This document shows, piece after piece, positions 8,793-19,070 of a stretch of 64,000 bases of DNA. The DNA is from Asparagopsis taxiformis (Eukaryota; Rhodophyta; Florideophyceae; Bonnemaisoniales; Bonnemaisoniaceae): assembly GCA_030407315.1 (NCBI GenBank), contig JALQPE010000083.1, forward strand, positions 1 to 64,000, read 5' to 3'. The position numbers were made by a program, and so were the translations under genes. Numbering within the stretch: the first letter of the stretch is position 1; every line of letters begins with the position of its first letter. The notes below the pieces were generated by a model, which saw only the letters and a program-made list of their open reading frames with translations, did no database searches and had not been told where the DNA came from.

Positions 8793-11700
8793 CTATCTAT
8801 TGCTCCTATCGTACTTGTAATATTCGACGGTGTGGATGTGGTCCGTGAGGACGTCCTTCTCCGTCTTCAAGTGAATGTGGCCGCGCGTGGGCAGGCCATA
8901 GACTAGCTTTTCGCCCGCAGGAATATCTCCGCGCTTGAAGCCGACCCCGTAATGGTAAAGGTCACCGCGACCAACCAATACCGAATAGGGTGGCACATAC
9001 AGCCTATGAATGGGAACCTTCCACATATCGGCGTCCGGATTGGCCAGGCATACATGACTATAAGGGGCAACTACTATAGAGAACCCATCGGCTCCGCTCG
9101 ACATCATGAAATATGATGGAGACTTGGTAGGACTTCCAACACTATTCGTCGTTACCTTGAAGTCCGTGTGCCCATCCTGGTCCGCAGCCCCATCTGCTGT
9201 AAGAAGCAGCCGCAATCCTGTCTTCGGGAAGAAGACAGGATCCTCACCCTCCATTCCCAGCTTGAGAAACTCCGCACAAACACCAAGAGCAAGCTCTGCC
9301 ACCAACTTGTTCTTATACATATCCAAATTTTCCTCCTCCAACTTGTCGCACAACTCACGCCGCGGCAGAGTGAGGCGCCCACGACCACCATCTATGCGGT
9401 CCTTCGCATCACCCACGTTGTGGATGAACTGCCACGGCGAAGGATCGAAGCTGGGCTTTGCGAAAGCTGGCGGCTCGTCCTGTGGCTCCCTGTCGTCATC
9501 GTTAGAATCAGACTGCTGGGAGGGTTTTTCAACCTCCTCAACCAGCGGGAACTGCCTAGCGAAGTGACCGAACAGCTCATGCGTCGCACTCCCAGCCGTG
9601 GACGATTCCAACAAGCGTTCCAAAACAATAACCCCCAAGTTTTCCAGCAACGCCCGCTTCACCGCAAAGTACTGTTCCACCACCGTATCCTCAGCACCCG
9701 GCGATGCAGCTACCTGGAATGCTGCCGCCCTCATTTCCGCCCGAACCGTCTCCACCGTCGTACTTTCCATATAGTACTTCATCCGGCTGCCAGACGCAAT
9801 TGCGCTGGGGAGAACGGCGGCCACATTCTCATCGACGATACTGTCGGGAATGGGATTCTCCTGGGCGTCGTCGAACTGGAGAACCGGCTCCCGAGAGCGA
9901 CCTCGGGAAGCCGACTTGGATTTCTTTGACGACGACTTTGATGAAGTCTCACCGAGCATTCTCTTTTTGGTAGAAGGCTCGGGCGTCGCAGAAGGCGCAT
10001 CCAAGTTACGCTTCCCGAGGATGGAGTTTTCACCCGCATCCTCGGGGGCGCTCTCCAGCTCGACGACCTCCACAGCACCACCCGCCGTTCCACCACGACC
10101 GGAACGACTCGCTTGCAGGCGGGTACTCCTTCTGGGCATCACTTTCCTCCCAGAAGTTTCCACTCCGGGCGGTGCAGAATCACTGACTTCAATGACATCC
10201 CCGTCAGGATCTGCACCGCCCTTCGCACTGCTGCCCTCGACCACATTCTCGGGAGTAGGGCCCTCCGTCGAAATCCTCGCAACCGTCTTCTGTCCAACCC
10301 CACCGGATGGTGAAGGGACGAAACTGTCATCGCTGGAGCTTCCCGAACTGCTAGCAGATGCAGAACGGGAAGCTTCGACAGCGGGGGCCGGAGCAGCAGG
10401 GTGCTGCTCGGCAGCCGGAGTCGCAGGCTCAGGCTGCGAAGCCGGTGAGACCTGCTCCTGCGCGGCTTGGACAGGACGGTTGGGGGTACCAGTCCCGGCG
10501 TGGGAAACTGGACCAGACTGTTCACTGCCAGCCTGGGGACCACGCGCAGTCGGCTTGACCGGGGTCACCGCAGGGGAGGATGCAGACACGGCAGGGGTAG
10601 TGAGAGGAACAGGGGCAACCTCGGAATTACTGGAAGATTCCAGTTGAGGTGGTGGGGGCAAAGGGATGGAGGATGAAGGGATGGGCAAGGAATTGGAAGA
10701 GGAAGGGATGGGGGCATCATCACCACATGTGGCTGGGAGCGCAGCATGTGGGATGTCTGGGTACATCGCGTGAAAGCGTTTCCGCATAATCATGTCGCGG
10801 TACCCAGTGACGCACAGGAGCATTTTCCTGGCGTCCTTCCCGAAGACAGACTTCTTACGGGGAAAAATGTTCTCCGACTTGTAACCATCGGGGGGGCCTT
10901 CCTTGGGACGGAAGTCTGCCCAACACCCCTTCTTGGGGACCATCTGAGCAAGAACTTCGACAACGCGCGAGCGAATGTCGAAGCTCTTGCTCGGGTCACC
11001 CACGCTGGGAATTGAGCCATCCAGCATCCGCAACACATCCGACACGTTCCAGTACTCGGCCACCTCCTTCACGTACCCGAAGATTTCCAACAAACCAGCA
11101 ATCCATTCCTGCCCAATGGTGCCAACCGAGTACGGTTTCAGCCCGGCCGACCGACGGCTACAAGTGTAGCGCGCCGTCATCTCCAGGATGAAACACTTCT
11201 GCACATCCGGAGCACTCCTGAACGACCCATTGAACAACAAGTTCACCGTACAACCAGCCAGATCCTCGGTCGAAGAGAACTGCACGAACTCCGGCCTGTT
11301 CGGAATACTCGACCAGTACTTGAAAGCAGGGCTTTCAATGGTCTTGAACCCTCGCGCGATCGAGACGTAGCGCATGAGCTGTCTCGGACGAATCCAGCTC
11401 AGCGCTTTCCGTTCTTTGATGTATTGAACGGTCGGCTCGATCTTCTTCTTTCCCAGGCGGTGGATATTGATGAACTCCATCACAGAGCACACATTGTCAG
11501 CAACTGTTACCTCGCTGACATTGTGGGTGTGGAAGTTCATCAGCCGTGAAAGCGGGAGTACTTCTTCGGAGCAGAAGACATCCCGGCCAAGCCGAGTCGG
11601 TGGGAGGAGAAAGTCGACTGGAATAGTTCCAAAGCGACGGTAGATGTCAGACTTGACAAACTCCTCCCACTCTGGACTGTCCTTCGCAGGAGCAGGTCCA

Positions 11701-12440
11701 GCCGACTCGAGAATGGCCTTCAACGCGGTCACTCGGTGAGATCCATCGACGTATTGCAGTCGGACTTTTGCATTGGAATCAATCACCTCGCAGACGGACA
11801 CGCGTGAAGCAATCACGGAAAATCCCTGAGTGAGAAACGTTTTCTTCAACTCATCAACGCGATGCGGCCTGACCACCCTGGACACGACTGCCGGAGGAGA
11901 AACATCCAGAGGGGAAATGAAGACTGGAATGTTTCGGCAGCTCTCCGGACTTATGTCGTAGTCCACATCCACCGGGATGGGCACTGTGCCAGGGTAGGCC
12001 AGCCTGGTGCTGCGGAGAGGCTTGTTCGGTACGATGTCACGAGCGTTGTGATCATCGACCTTCTCCGCATCCTCTGCCAAGTCGCTGCCGGACGCGATGA
12101 TCATGTCCGGAGCAGGCGAACTAGGCAGAGGAGCACCAGATCCCTCGACGGCTGGCGCCGCTTCGGCAGATTGAGCCGGAAGCGGAGTTGCGGGAACGCC
12201 AGCGTCGATTGTCGGGACAACCGCGGGATCGGAAGCGGAAGGGGGGGAGGGGACGGGCTTAGGTGCTGGGCTGAGCTGGGTCAGCGCTGCAGCAGCTTCG
12301 CAAACGTCCATGGGGACAGGGGGGGCCAGAGAAGGAGAATGAGAGGGAGAAGGAGAGGGAGAAGGAGTGGGAGAATCGTTGTCACGGCGGCTGGCAGAGC
12401 GCACCTGGCGGTCGAAAGCGTTGGGGGATTGTTGAGCCAT
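8793..12440 (-). CDS. ParB-like + 2OG-Fe(II) dioxygenase-like fusion, 1215 aa
   Basis: The likely start is ATG 12440 in context AGCAATGG; the open frame runs 23 codons further up to a TTG. The first ~150 residues are Pro/Ser/Ala-rich. A ParB-like domain spans ~170-250 with DGSHR near 234, followed by a helical middle to ~570. About 590-900 is low complexity with basic patches. The C-terminal ~1010-1205 shows an HxD pair (DGHTDF, near 1090), a distal His (DLYHYG, near 1163) and an Arg in PTRGH near 1186, the spacing expected of a double-stranded beta-helix 2OG-Fe(II) oxygenase. Such enzymes can oxidise N-methyl groups or modified bases; the substrate here is unknown. The domain recurs in the transposase at 13952-16840. 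The gene lies between inverted foldback units. Confidence 0.75.
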   Translation of the reverse strand: MAQQSPNAFDRQVRSASRRDNDSPTPSPSPSPSHSPSLAPPVPMDVCEAAAALTQLSPAPKPVPSPPSASDPAVVPTIDAGVPATPLPAQSAEAAPAVEGSGAPLPSSPAPDMIIASGSDLAEDAEKVDDHNARDIVPNKPLRSTRLAYPGTVPIPVDVDYDISPESCRNIPVFISPLDVSPPAVVSRVVRPHRVDELKKTFLTQGFSVIASRVSVCEVIDSNAKVRLQYVDGSHRVTALKAILESAGPAPAKDSPEWEEFVKSDIYRRFGTIPVDFLLPPTRLGRDVFCSEEVLPLSRLMNFHTHNVSEVTVADNVCSVMEFINIHRLGKKKIEPTVQYIKERKALSWIRPRQLMRYVSIARGFKTIESPAFKYWSSIPNRPEFVQFSSTEDLAGCTVNLLFNGSFRSAPDVQKCFILEMTARYTCSRRSAGLKPYSVGTIGQEWIAGLLEIFGYVKEVAEYWNVSDVLRMLDGSIPSVGDPSKSFDIRSRVVEVLAQMVPKKGCWADFRPKEGPPDGYKSENIFPRKKSVFGKDARKMLLCVTGYRDMIMRKRFHAMYPDIPHAALPATCGDDAPIPSSSNSLPIPSSSIPLPPPPQLESSSNSEVAPVPLTTPAVSASSPAVTPVKPTARGPQAGSEQSGPVSHAGTGTPNRPVQAAQEQVSPASQPEPATPAAEQHPAAPAPAVEASRSASASSSGSSSDDSFVPSPSGGVGQKTVARISTEGPTPENVVEGSSAKGGADPDGDVIEVSDSAPPGVETSGRKVMPRRSTRLQASRSGRGGTAGGAVEVVELESAPEDAGENSILGKRNLDAPSATPEPSTKKRMLGETSSKSSSKKSKSASRGRSREPVLQFDDAQENPIPDSIVDENVAAVLPSAIASGSRMKYYMESTTVETVRAEMRAAAFQVAASPGAEDTVVEQYFAVKRALLENLGVIVLERLLESSTAGSATHELFGHFARQFPLVEEVEKPSQQSDSNDDDREPQDEPPAFAKPSFDPSPWQFIHNVGDAKDRIDGGRGRLTLPRRELCDKLEEENLDMYKNKLVAELALGVCAEFLKLGMEGEDPVFFPKTGLRLLLTADGAADQDGHTDFKVTTNSVGSPTKSPSYFMMSSGADGFSIVVAPYSHVCLANPDADMWKVPIHRLYVPPYSVLVGRGDLYHYGVGFKRGDIPAGEKLVYGLPTRGHIHLKTEKDVLTDHIHTVEYYKYDRSNR

Positions 12441-12644
12441 TGCTTTGGTGAAGAAATGAGGAAAGAAGAGTGAAAGATTGAGAAATAGAGAAGAAGATCT
12501 GAACGACAAGCTGTTTTGCTGCGTAAGCTGAGTAAGATAGGCGAAACTTAGAGATCTGACATATTCCTATTAGTATACACCCTGGTAATGATATTCAGCG
12601 GTTGACCAATCCGAACCTTCCACATCACTTTTCGTTGTACGACA

Positions 12645-12969
12645 ATTACAGCTCAGGCAGTTTACCAAGGATCCTTACAGCAAAGCCATCGTTACGATGA
12701 CTTTGCTGTAAGGAAACGTTTCATTACAGAGGCCAGGAATTTTTTTACCGGGTAAAGAAATCATGGCCACTGTAATGTTTTGTTTCCTGACAGCAAAGTC
12801 ATCGTTACGATGACTTTGCTGTAAGAAAACGTTTTCATTACAGCGACCAGGAATTTTTTTACCGGGTAAAGAAATCATGGCCACTGTAATGAAACCTTTC
12901 CTTACAGCAAAGTCATCGTAACGATGACTTTGCTGTAAGCATCCCTGGTAAACTGCTTCATCTGTAAGC
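12645..12969. repeat. Foldback repeat unit 3
   Basis: It contains three 39-bp palindromes (12674-12712, 12787-12825, 12901-12939) with TTTACCGGGTAAA between them. The ends CAGGCAGTTTACCAAGGATC and CCCTGGTAAACTGCTTC are inverted. It lies upstream of the dioxygenase gene and opposite to unit 2. Confidence 0.7.
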
Positions 12970-13379
12970 CGTTGGTCTCAACCCTCGCTCTCGTTTCTGT
13001 TGTCCTCCATCATCTCCACCTACCTTCCCCCTACACACCACCTCTCTAATGTCACTCTGCCCACCCTTTGGTGCATGAAATATTTTCTTACCACTGCCAT
13101 AGTCTACACATACTGCTGCCTTCATACTTCTGCATGCCTACCCTTCAATCTTTCTTCCATCTTTCTCTACCGTGCTAGGCTTAGACCATGCTCTGTGCAC
13201 ATCTGACTTACTTAATATCATTGTATAGTTAGAAACTAGAATAATAATTACATCACTAGAGTACACTGCAAATGTTAGTAACTATGGTTGGTGTGGTACA
13301 CAACACCCTACCTCCTTCATGAGTAAACTTTGCGCACAGAACCGTTCAATACCAGGTAGTGCAGCCAGCGCAAACCAGG
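12970..13379. other. Spacer without recognised features
   Basis: C/T-rich, then AT-rich sequence between foldback units 3 and 4. Short ORFs here lack coding character. I see no gene, RNA or repeat. Confidence 0.4.
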
Positions 13380-13505
13380 CTTGCACGACGCAGAGTGCTC
13401 CCCAGAGCCGTCAACAGTCGTCCAAACCATCGTTGTACGATGTTCCCGGCTCCACACTTCCCTTCTCACCCTTCCCAGGGTGGGAGACGGACGAAACTCC
13501 CAACC
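13380..13505. repeat. Inverted arm sequence paired with 7324-7510
   Basis: Read on the minus strand, it gives GGGAGTTTCGTCC, then GGAACATCG and ATGGTTTGGACG, in the same order as the plus strand at 7330-7475. Together with units 1 and 4 this gives a left/right inverted pair enclosing 7.4-13.4 kb. Confidence 0.65.
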
Positions 13506-13793
13506 GCTTACAGCCGAAGCCGTTTACCCGGGATGCTTACAGCAAAGTCATCGTTACGATGACTTTGCTGTAAGGAAAGGTTTGATTACAGTGGTGAGAA
13601 AATTTTACCGGGTAAAAAAATCAGCAAGAATTTTTTACCCGGTAAAAAATTGTGGCCGCTGTAATGATTTGATTTCTTACAGCAAAGTCATCGTTACGAT
13701 GACTTTGCTGTAAGAAATCAAATCATTACAGCAAAGTCATCGTAACGATGACTTTGCTGTCAGCACCCCAGCGAAACTGCATCATCTGTAAGC
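13506..13793. repeat. Foldback repeat unit 4
   Basis: It begins CTTACAGCCGAAGCCGTTTA and ends CATCATCTGTAAG. It holds three copies of the 39-bp palindrome (starts 13536, 13676, ~13725), the last two almost abutting. Confidence 0.7.
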
Positions 13794-13951
13794 CTTCCTC
13801 ACCTCAATGTTGTAACCAAAGACGACTGCGATATTACCTTGTTCTATTCTAGTAGTGCCCACCATAGTTTCCTCCCCTTCTCATATTAAATTGAGTATTG
13901 TATATCTCCCGACCCGTCTACATACGCAAACGTCATGTACTAGCCTAACTT

Positions 13952-16840
13952 TCATCGTTTACTTGAAGGCGGCCTTGATGCCTGCCATAGAATGCTATTA
14001 AGAACTAATTTCATCAGATATCTAAACGCTCCCAGTAGTTGACATTGAAGGGAGGCTGTAGCAACTTCTCCCTGGAAGTTCGCAGTGATAGATGGGACCG
14101 GATAGGATGCTGGTACCTCACCGAAGAACGACCCTCCGTGATACACGTCCGTTCGGCATACAAGCAGGGAATACGGTGGGATGCGCACGTTCGTCACTGG
14201 CACGCGGTACTTGTCTTTCGCTGGATGACTTAGGCACACATGGCTGAACTTGGCGATACGAATGATGAACCCATCCGCACCAGCAGCCATCATGAAATAT
14301 GATGGCGAGTTGAGAGGACCAGTTCCAGTTCCCTCACGGACGGGAACATCGGTATGCATAAGTTGCTCCTGACTACCTTCTGCGGTCAAAATCAGACGAA
14401 GACCCGTTTCTGGAAAGACCACCGCTTCTTCTCTTCCAAACCCGAGCTTCAGGTTCTCCGCACAAATCGCCTTACCTAGCTCCAGAATCAGCTTGTTCCT
14501 GTACTGCCGCGCGCTTTCTTGCTCAAGGTCATCGCAGATGCTTTTCCGGTCCGTCTTGAATACACCAGTGCTGTCTTTCGGTCGAAGTGGTTTCCACGGG
14601 TTCTTCTGACTTGCACTTGAGCCACTTGTAGTACCTTGGAATGTGCTGGCCATCTGTGTGAATAACTCCTGCACTGCTTCCAAGGAAGTGCTCAGGACAT
14701 GAAATGGTAAATCTTCCCCTTCTTCTGCAGCCAGTCCGAGAGTGCGAAGCTGGGTTTCTGTGGCATCCTTACGTGTCGATGCATTCCGATACTTGCTCCT
14801 GGCATGCGTCGATGTTTGCCCGTTCACTACCGAAGTGTATGCATTCTTCGTGCCACCAGTACTGCTCAGGTCATATTTGCGGAAACTGCAGATGTGGCAC
14901 GGAGAGTTTGATGTGTGTCCAAGAACATCCAGGGTATGTGAAACTGCAGGATAGTCTCCAATGCTCCCCACTGGGTCTAGAAATACCACAATATCTTCTC
15001 CCTCTGCATTTTTCGTTGGGAAACCCTCTGTGCTTCCTCGCACTATATCTTGAACGATATATCGCAATACACAATTTGTGGACACTCCCGGAGGTGGCAA
15101 ACCAATCACTCGAACCGCTTGGTAGCTTCCCCTTTTCCGAGGCGGTAGATTGAGAGGTAACATATAGCATCCACCAAAACTTCCCTTCCTGCTTGTGAAT
15201 GGTTCAAAGTCATCCGTGTAAAGGAGAAATCGGTAAACAAAGTAGTTTCGACCATCCTCCAGCTTTCCCCAACATGGTGCATCTTCTCGCGGAGACGCTG
15301 GGTGCCATTGCGACCTGTGGTCTCCGAAACCATCCGAGAACACCCCTGAAACACGAATTTCTTCATAGTTGGGGCTTCCTAGTCTATCGGGCGGGTTTCT
15401 GGCTTCAGCAAAGCTCGCGCCCGGTGAAAAGCAAAGTAACATGGTGGATGCTTCTCCGACCTGCTCTTTCAAATACCTGTTCACCAATACGACGTGTGGA
15501 ACAATATCACCCTCTTCCATTCCAATTGGTAATAGAACGGTTATCACGTCCCCAGCTCGTGTTACTTTTCCCTTGGCTCCTGCTCCGATTACACATTGCG
15601 ATATCGCTCGCAGAGCATGCTGCCTCTCCCATTCCAATAGATGTGACATTCGCGGCTGCAGATATTTTTCGACATGCACATCATGCTCACCGTCGTGTCG
15701 AGCCTCATAGGTAACTATGGTCCTAGCATGAAGTTCCCACAACGACGTAACCGCCACTCTTCTCCTCTTCGGTTTCCCACCATCTCTGTCATTCTTCCTG
15801 AACCCTTTTGCTCTTTCGATGACGGCAACCTGACGAGCTCCTGGATGACATCGGATTCGAATTGCTGTTCCATCAGGTACATAAATGTGCTTCAAACCCT
15901 TTTTCCCATCGCTGTCAATGGGAACAACTGCTGTGCGAACGAATGGGTCGCTCAAAACACCCCTCCTGCACTTTGCAATGAACGAATCTTCAATGCTGCA
16001 CTCTGCGGTTGATTTTTCTCCTTCCGAGCTTCGATTGTTCGCATCACTGCGGAATGCTTCAAAGATTGGTCGAGTCTGGACATCTTTCAGAGCCCATGTG
16101 CTTGGGAGTACAATACGAACTTTCGCCATTCCTCCACAATTGTCTCTGTCATCTGTTGTTCCACGGGTTCCTACTCCATCTCGATGCTGTGCAGCTCTTG
16201 CTCCGCTCTTTCGAAGGTCCATCGGAAACTCGATGTCACAGCTCTTTGCATAGCAGTGTTTCCTCAAGAATGGTAGTATCTTCTGTCGCATCACAGAGTC
16301 CGACGGGACGTGCTCACTTGGATCTCTGCGGAAATTCATTCCGAACAGGGTACCTTCATAGTGGGCTCTTGTCATTCTTTGAGTTCCACTCAGCTGAAGA
16401 GCCCCATACATCGCAGGCCATTGTAGTAATGCCTTGAAATCACCACATGCTTCATCCCCAGCATTTCGGTCTATCGGGCCTCCAGTTGAAATGGAATCAG
16501 AACCTCGTCCGGTTGCTTCTTCCGATTCCATTAGCGTGCTCGATGCTACGTAGATGTCACTTCCAGCTTCATCATTGTTGCTGTACACATCAATACAACC
16601 TTCTATTGTGTCACCCATAGGGATTGGGGACTCCAATAGGTCATCTGTGGTACACTCACGTCGTAGCTCATCACCTCTCGGGATTTCTTTGTTCATGCAG
16701 GCTGCATCACTGCTGCGGATTTCTCCCTGCAGTTTCCCAGGAAGCTGTTTACTGGGACTGGCCACATTGAGTGAATCGAATCTCGCCTTTATCCTACGAC
16801 TTGTGGTTTTCTTTCGAATAGGAGTCCGTCTCGGAGCCAT
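13952..16840 (-). CDS. Tnp2-like (CACTA) transposase with C-terminal 2OG dioxygenase-like domain, 962 aa
   Basis: The start is ATG 16840. Residues ~1-35 are basic. About 545-655 resembles the core of CACTA Tnp2 transposases: DDFEPF, then YMLPLNLPP, GLPPPG, then DYPAVSHTLDVLGH and CHIC, matching the Tnp2 series DGFxPF, Y(N)LPP, DFPAYG and CPxC. The TIRs beginning CACTA agree. After a linker, ~765-905 is homologous to the C-terminus of the ParB-dioxygenase: shared GLRL(L/I)LTA, HTD near 828, SPSYFMM, a GADGF segment, PPYS and DVYHGG near 900. After about 14120 the tail stops matching; one frame over, the minus strand again matches the sister protein, including the expected Arg, so a frameshift is likely. 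The transposase would cut and join element ends; the oxygenase substrate is unknown. Confidence 0.7.
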   Translation of the reverse strand: MAPRRTPIRKKTTSRRIKARFDSLNVASPSKQLPGKLQGEIRSSDAACMNKEIPRGDELRRECTTDDLLESPIPMGDTIEGCIDVYSNNDEAGSDIYVASSTLMESEEATGRGSDSISTGGPIDRNAGDEACGDFKALLQWPAMYGALQLSGTQRMTRAHYEGTLFGMNFRRDPSEHVPSDSVMRQKILPFLRKHCYAKSCDIEFPMDLRKSGARAAQHRDGVGTRGTTDDRDNCGGMAKVRIVLPSTWALKDVQTRPIFEAFRSDANNRSSEGEKSTAECSIEDSFIAKCRRGVLSDPFVRTAVVPIDSDGKKGLKHIYVPDGTAIRIRCHPGARQVAVIERAKGFRKNDRDGGKPKRRRVAVTSLWELHARTIVTYEARHDGEHDVHVEKYLQPRMSHLLEWERQHALRAISQCVIGAGAKGKVTRAGDVITVLLPIGMEEGDIVPHVVLVNRYLKEQVGEASTMLLCFSPGASFAEARNPPDRLGSPNYEEIRVSGVFSDGFGDHRSQWHPASPREDAPCWGKLEDGRNYFVYRFLLYTDDFEPFTSRKGSFGGCYMLPLNLPPRKRGSYQAVRVIGLPPPGVSTNCVLRYIVQDIVRGSTEGFPTKNAEGEDIVVFLDPVGSIGDYPAVSHTLDVLGHTSNSPCHICSFRKYDLSSTGGTKNAYTSVVNGQTSTHARSKYRNASTRKDATETQLRTLGLAAEEGEDLPFHVLSTSLEAVQELFTQMASTFQGTTSGSSASQKNPWKPLRPKDSTGVFKTDRKSICDDLEQESARQYRNKLILELGKAICAENLKLGFGREEAVVFPETGLRLILTAEGSQEQLMHTDVPVREGTGTGPLNSPSYFMMAAGADGFIIRIAKFSHVCLSHPAKDKYRVPVTNVRIPPYSLLVCRTDVYHGGSFFGEVPASYPVPSITANFQGEVATASLQCQLLGAFRYLMKLVLNSILWQASRPPSSKR

Positions 16841-18650
16841 CTTGATGTTTTTGTTCTTTTCTTCTTCGCTCAGTTTTGTTGCATAGAATACAACTCTAAA
16901 CTTCTATGACATGACTACTATCTCAATACAGTACTACTACTTTTAACCGTTACGAAACCTTTCCAGGCTTTCATTCGATCCAATGAACTGGTTCACCACA
17001 ATGCTTTGCCCTATGCTCATTGCTTTATGCACATTGATTGCTATTTCATCCGGACTCAACATCGTTTTGCTATCTTGTATCGCATCCCCTAACCACAAAC
17101 CCAGCCAAGATGTATCCATTTCCGGAAAACGGCCGTTTATTTCGCAGTGATGCTCTAGGCACTAATACTGAATCTGATTTTCTCATACACGTACTTCCTA
17201 CTCGTATACTCTACCATTTTCGGCCCTATTTACAAGTTGAAAGCACAATCTCTCGTTGAATCGTACTCGGTGTGATATCTTAAATTAGCATAAATTTATA
17301 TATTGCAATGCAGATTCACTGCTCGCTTGCAACATGAAAATTATAAAATTTCTCCCACACTGCTGTTTCCTAGCCGCCCACATCCACGTGGCCCGCTTTG
17401 ACTGCCTGCCAAGTGTGCTCAGAGCATGCAATGACGTCATCGATATATACCGTCCAAATCATCACTGGAAGCGCGGACTCCTCGTCCAGGAAAGTGCGCC
17501 ATTTTTCCTACTCTTCACCTCCCCCTTTCCAGTAGGCCCCATATGCTAGTGTTTTTCCTATATTTCTGTAGTGATGACGTCATTATAGACTAGAGAAGGC
17601 GGTAGAAGATACAATAATTTTGCGCCTGTTCTGCCAGGTCATGTGCTTCAAAGCGTAATTCGCACCCTAGGTATCGTTTTTCTGGGCCACCCATCGCACC
17701 GCTCCGTTTCAAATTCATCACTCTATTGTTCTCCTACACGTCATTTCCGCCCGCAGAGTGCTACTTAAACAACAGATTCTGGAGATCCCTGTTTCCATCT
17801 TCATATCCGTCGGAAACAAAGCAACAACTCTGGCTGTGGAAGCAGTACAGATCATCTATACTGCTTCCAAAGCGTAAGTTGTAGATCATCAATACTGCTT
17901 CCAAAGCCAAAGTTGTTGCTTTGTCTCCGACGGATATAAACCATGATGGTACGTTTCCACAACTCACGCCACTAACCCAGTTTTCTATTCGTTTTCTCTT
18001 TCTCAGGTTTCCAGTCGGTGAGTGTTCCACTTCTACTTTCATTTATCTTTCTCTCTTACCACTTCTCCACTACTTTTCTTTTCTGCCTGTGAGTACATAT
18101 CTCAATTTGGGATGCAATGGTATTTGTTAAGGTACGTTAGTCTCCTAATCACCATCAATTTCCCTCTCCAATTCAACGTCACTAACTTGTTTCCTTTCTC
18201 TACATCATTTTTTCTTCTTCTCTTCATTTCCTAGCTTATTCATGCAGCTCAATCAGTTGATAGATTTCTAGACTTTTCTAGTAGTTTTAGTTTTACTCGT
18301 CGGAATAGTGTTAGTTGTAGTAGCATTTTTAACATAGGGATTGTTTATTCGCAATGTAGCCTGCGCAAATAAACAAATCCAAAGTGAAGCTTCCCATATC
18401 GCACCCTCTTAGATTGCTACCTATCCTACCGCGTATACCTCTCGCTAGCTCATAGTCACTACGAAATAAAAATTCCTAGCCGTACTATTCTGTCCATTCC
18501 CATATGAATACCGTCCATGCCCCATCCTCATAGCGCTAGAACTGCCTTCCTCTACCCCAGAAAGATGCCCACGACAGCGTGACGCTCCATCTCATCCACC
18601 ACTCCCAGACACCGAATTTTACTATATCAGGACACTACTTTTACTGTCTC
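16841..18650. other. Right subterminal region of element 1, no gene
   Basis: It is homologous in the same orientation to 54405-56119. It holds a strong hairpin (17808-17945), several GTGAGT and pyrimidine-AG sites between 17940 and 18240 that look like splice signals, and AATAAA near 18370. An intron-containing non-coding transcript on the plus strand is possible but weakly supported. Confidence 0.4.
17808..17945. repeat. Long hairpin conserved between elements 1 and D
   Basis: TATCCGTCGGAAACAAAGCA near the left is matched by TGCTTTGTCTCCGACGGATA at the right, and GGAAGCAGTA by TACTGCTTCC inside. The homologous position in D (about 55262-55372) keeps the pairing with different loop and stem bases. 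Confidence 0.7.
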
Positions 18651-19070
18651 CAGGTGCTGCCCAGGGCAGCACGAAATACTGTCTCCAGGTGCTGCCCAGG
18701 GCAGCACGAAATACTGTCTCCAGGTGCTGCCCAGGGCAGCACGAAATACTGTCTACAGGTGCTGCCCAGGGCAGCACAAAGTACTGTCTACAGGTGCTGC
18801 CCAGGGCAGCACAAAGTACTGTCTACAGGTGCTGCCCAGGGCAGCACAAAGTACTGTCTACAGGTACTGCCCAGGGCAGCACGAAATACTGTCTACAGGT
18901 ACTGCCCAGGGCAGCACGAAATACTGTCTACAGGTATTGCCCAGGACAGTGAAAATCACTGTCTCCAGGTATTGCCCAGGACAGTGAAAATCACTGTCTC
19001 CAGGTACTGCCCAGGACAGTGAAAATCACTGTCTCCAGGTACTGCCCAGGACAGTGCACCGTGTTGGTTC
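18651..19070. repeat. Twelve tandem 35-bp repeats with internal palindrome
   Basis: Units start every 35 bp from 18651 to 19036. The first eight have the palindromic core GTGCTGCCCAGGGCAGCAC or a one-base variant. The last four replace the right half with CCAGGACAGTGAAAATCACT. Each ends in ACTGTCT, linking the array to the subterminal motif. Overlapping ORFs across it arise only from the repeat period. Confidence 0.9.

Noticed and set aside
7054..13763. CRISPR-like look of repeated palindromes
   Set aside because: Repeats are 39-bp palindromes with similar, not unique, spacers, in a eukaryotic transposon, without cas genes.
18579..19022. Three overlapping ORFs across the 35-bp array
   Set aside because: A 35-bp period without stops opens all frames; the proteins are simple repeats of the same unit with no independent coding signal.
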